Source: Deltaproteobacteria bacterium (GTDB taxonomy: Bacteria > Myxococcota > Myxococcia > Myxococcales > 40CM-4-68-19). Taken from it: a stretch of DNA of 6,681 nt. The stretch is from positions 1 to 6,681 of the forward strand of contig VBLM01000615.1 of the NCBI GenBank assembly GCA_005879095.1. Reading direction: 5' to 3'. The notes beneath the pieces were generated by a model. That model searched no databases. It was not told where the DNA came from and was given only the letters and a program-made list of their open reading frames with translations. The translations under genes and the position numbers were made by a program. The stretch's first letter is position 1. The number at the start of each line of letters is the position of its first letter. Positions 4,961 to 6,681 of the stretch are shown in pieces.

Positions 4961-6681
4961 CGAAGCAGTCCCTCGACCACCGCGCGCGCAATCGGATGGT
5001 ACGTCTCGCGCACCTCGGCAAAGACCTGCTGCGCCACCGCCCGATCCCTCTTCGCGAGCTCCTGATAGATCGGCCGCAGATACTTCATCCGCCCCGTCTC
5101 GGAAACCACCCGCCGCGCCCCCTCGATGCCGGCGCGCTGTCCGGCCCGCAGCTGGAGCAAGACGAACGTATGCCGCAGCTCGAGGCTCTTGCGCTGCGAC
5201 AGCCCGAAGCGCGCGTCAAGGTCACGCAGGAACGACTCGGTCGGACCACCCTTCACCGCGTGCAGATAAACGAGCAGCTCGGTCGGAGTGATGTCGGCAG
5301 GCGGCACCGACGACGAGGCCGCCAGTCCCTGCAACTCGTCGAGCCTGCGCGATTTCGGCTGCGGCGCGTCTGCGGGAATGCCCGCCTGATCGATCCACTC
5401 CATCGCGCGCGCTTTCTGCGAGAGCCGCGGCAGCTCCGCCTCGAGCAGCTCGAGAAACTGCCGCGTATCGATGCTCTGAAACCGGAACGCCGCCATATAC
5501 GCGCGCAGAAATCCATCCCACGCCGTCCGCCCCGCCAGCTCCTCCAGCCGCCGCAGAAAGAGGTACCCCTTCTCGTACGGCACCGTCGAATACGCTTCGT
5601 CCGGATCGACACCGGAGAGATCCGTCCGCAGCCGCGTCAGCTGCGGCCGCGCGCGGAACCGCTCCAGCGCGACGTCCAGATCGTGCCGCCCGATCGCCGC
5701 GTGCAGCTCGGAAAGCTCGCGCCCCTCGAGCGCTTCGAGGATGCGCCGCTCCGCGTAGACGGTGAATCCCTCGTTGAGCCAGAAATCGTTCAGCGTCGCG
5801 TTGGAGATGAGATTTCCGGTCCACGCGTGCGCCAGCTCGTGGGCGATGACGTTGACCAGCGACTTGTCGCCCGCGATCACGGAGGGCGTTACGAACGTGA
5901 GCCGCGGGTTCTCCATCCCGCCGAACGGAAACGAGGGCGGCATCACCAGGATGTCGTAGCGCTCCCACTCGTACGGCCCGAAGAGGCGCTCGGCGGCCGC
6001 CATCATCGATTCGACGCCGGAAAATTCCTCGGCAGCAGCGTCGGCGATCGCGCGCTCGGCCCACAGCGCGCTGCGGTGCGAGAGCTGGCGCGAGGTCAGG
6101 TCGCCGACCGCGAAGGCGAGCAGATACGGCGGGATCGGCTGCGGCATCGTGAAGACGTCGGTCGCCGGGCCCTCGCGGCCGCGGAACGCGGCGGCCATGA
6201 GCGTCCGCAGCCGCGGCGGCACCGTGAAGCGCGCCGAATCGACGGTGACGCGCACCCGCGGCGAATCCTGCAGCGGAAACACCGAGCGGGCATGGATAGG
6301 CTGGCACTGCGAAAAGAGAAACGGCTGCCCCGAAAGAGTCTGCGCCGGCTCCAGCCACTGCAGTGCGCTGGCCTGCGGTGAGGTCGCGTAACGGATGCGC
6401 ACGCCGCGCGCATGGTCCGGGAGCTCGATGCGCAGGCGCGTGCCGAGGATCGGCTCGGGCTTCGCCAGCTCGAATCGCAGCGCCGCGCCGTCGAGCGAGA
6501 AGACCGCGGCGATGCGCAGGTGATTTGTGTCGAGGTCGAGAGATCCGCTTCCTGGCTCGCGAAAGTGCAGCTCGATCTCGCCGGAGAGCGCGTGCAGCTC
6601 GAAGTCGACGTGGAGGTCGAATGAAATCCGGCGAGTCTGCGGTTGCGCCGTATCGGCGTAGCTGTGCGGATCGGGGCGCAT
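4951..6681 (-). CDS. M1-family zinc aminopeptidase, leukotriene A4 hydrolase-like
   Basis: Zinc metallopeptidase that removes N-terminal residues from peptides; 576 aa, near the 600-odd of human LTA4H. Order of parts: N-terminal beta domain (DPHSYAD at 4-10, about 1-190), catalytic domain (about 195-435) and a helical C-terminal domain (about 465-576) as in LTA4H. Visible sites: FSQCQPIHAR (123-132), the LTA4H/aminopeptidase B-type QCQ motif; exopeptidase motif GGMENP (254-259, Glu257); zinc motif HELAHAW (281-287) with Glu304 in WLNEGF, so ligands His281, His285, Glu304 and catalytic Glu282; DEAYSTVPYEKG (361-372) with Tyr369 as proton donor; and GRMKYLRP (530-537) with Arg531 and Lys533 for substrate carboxylate. 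Asp361 aligns by spacing with human Asp375, used for epoxide hydrolysis. No signal peptide is seen from the ATG at 6681, so it is probably cytoplasmic, but that ATG is the last codon of the window and the true start could lie further upstream. Confidence 0.94.
   Translation of the reverse strand: MRPDPHSYADTAQPQTRRISFDLHVDFELHALSGEIELHFREPGSGSLDLDTNHLRIAAVFSLDGAALRFELAKPEPILGTRLRIELPDHARGVRIRYATSPQASALQWLEPAQTLSGQPFLFSQCQPIHARSVFPLQDSPRVRVTVDSARFTVPPRLRTLMAAAFRGREGPATDVFTMPQPIPPYLLAFAVGDLTSRQLSHRSALWAERAIADAAAEEFSGVESMMAAAERLFGPYEWERYDILVMPPSFPFGGMENPRLTFVTPSVIAGDKSLVNVIAHELAHAWTGNLISNATLNDFWLNEGFTVYAERRILEALEGRELSELHAAIGRHDLDVALERFRARPQLTRLRTDLSGVDPDEAYSTVPYEKGYLFLRRLEELAGRTAWDGFLRAYMAAFRFQSIDTRQFLELLEAELPRLSQKARAMEWIDQAGIPADAPQPKSRRLDELQGLAASSSVPPADITPTELLVYLHAVKGGPTESFLRDLDARFGLSQRKSLELRHTFVLLQLRAGQRAGIEGARRVVSETGRMKYLRPIYQELAKRDRAVAQQVFAEVRETYHPIARAVVEGLLREG

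Noticed and set aside
4866..5291. Plus-strand frame with a striking poly-Leu/Ile stretch that looks like a membrane helix
   Set aside because: The hydrophobic run is simply the CCTTCT hexamer repeat read in one frame; the rest is antisense to the aminopeptidase and Arg/Ser/Pro-rich.
4996..6381. 461-codon open frame on the plus strand
   Set aside because: Antisense to the aminopeptidase, with Arg/Pro/His-rich composition and no recognisable domain; the minus-strand frame has every catalytic motif.

Overview
The window looks like a piece of a GC-rich bacterial chromosome in which every gene I can support lies on the minus strand. Reading in the direction of transcription (right to left), it holds an M1-family metallo-aminopeptidase of the leukotriene-A4-hydrolase type, a small four-helix-bundle (S23/IVS-type) protein, and the start of a division and cell-wall (dcw) cluster: mraZ, a STAS-domain gene, rsmH, ftsL, ftsI and the first 76 codons of murE. 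GC richness, GTG starts and this gene order would fit a Myxococcota/deltaproteobacterial-type or similar GC-rich lineage. That placement is an inference from style and order only; no rRNA or other phylogenetic marker is present.

Layout. 6681-4951: aminopeptidase, with all M1 zinc and LTA4H-type residues visible; its upstream flank is outside the window. 4950-4747: a structured intergenic stretch with a purine-rich hexamer repeat that runs into the aminopeptidase stop codon, a 6-bp-stem hairpin, and a nearly 30-bp inverted repeat enclosing a small intrinsic-terminator hairpin with a T7 run. 4746-4402: the four-helix-bundle gene, whose ribosome binding site and start codon lie inside one arm of that inverted repeat. 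4401-4206: a promoter region with a perfect TTGACA box and three GTGG-headed units on an exact 10-bp period, the arrangement expected of an MraZ autoregulatory operator. 4205-1: the dcw operon, tightly packed, with two ATGA overlaps (STAS/rsmH and rsmH/ftsL), a 7-bp gap before ftsI and an 18-bp gap before murE.

How the genes work together. MraZ is probably the autorepressor of the cluster. RsmH methylates 16S rRNA. FtsL is part of the septal FtsQLB complex that activates FtsI, the septal transpeptidase. MurE adds the third amino acid of the peptidoglycan stem peptide. The STAS-domain protein wedged between mraZ and rsmH is not part of the textbook cluster and suggests a regulatory input (partner switching) tied to division genes.

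Most interesting items: the inverted repeat that would bury the start of the four-helix-bundle gene, the STAS gene in the dcw operon with Tyr at the usual phospho-serine position, and the 10-bp-phased MraZ-type operator. I did not find a CRISPR array, tRNA, rRNA, insertion sequence or an evidently new multi-gene system.
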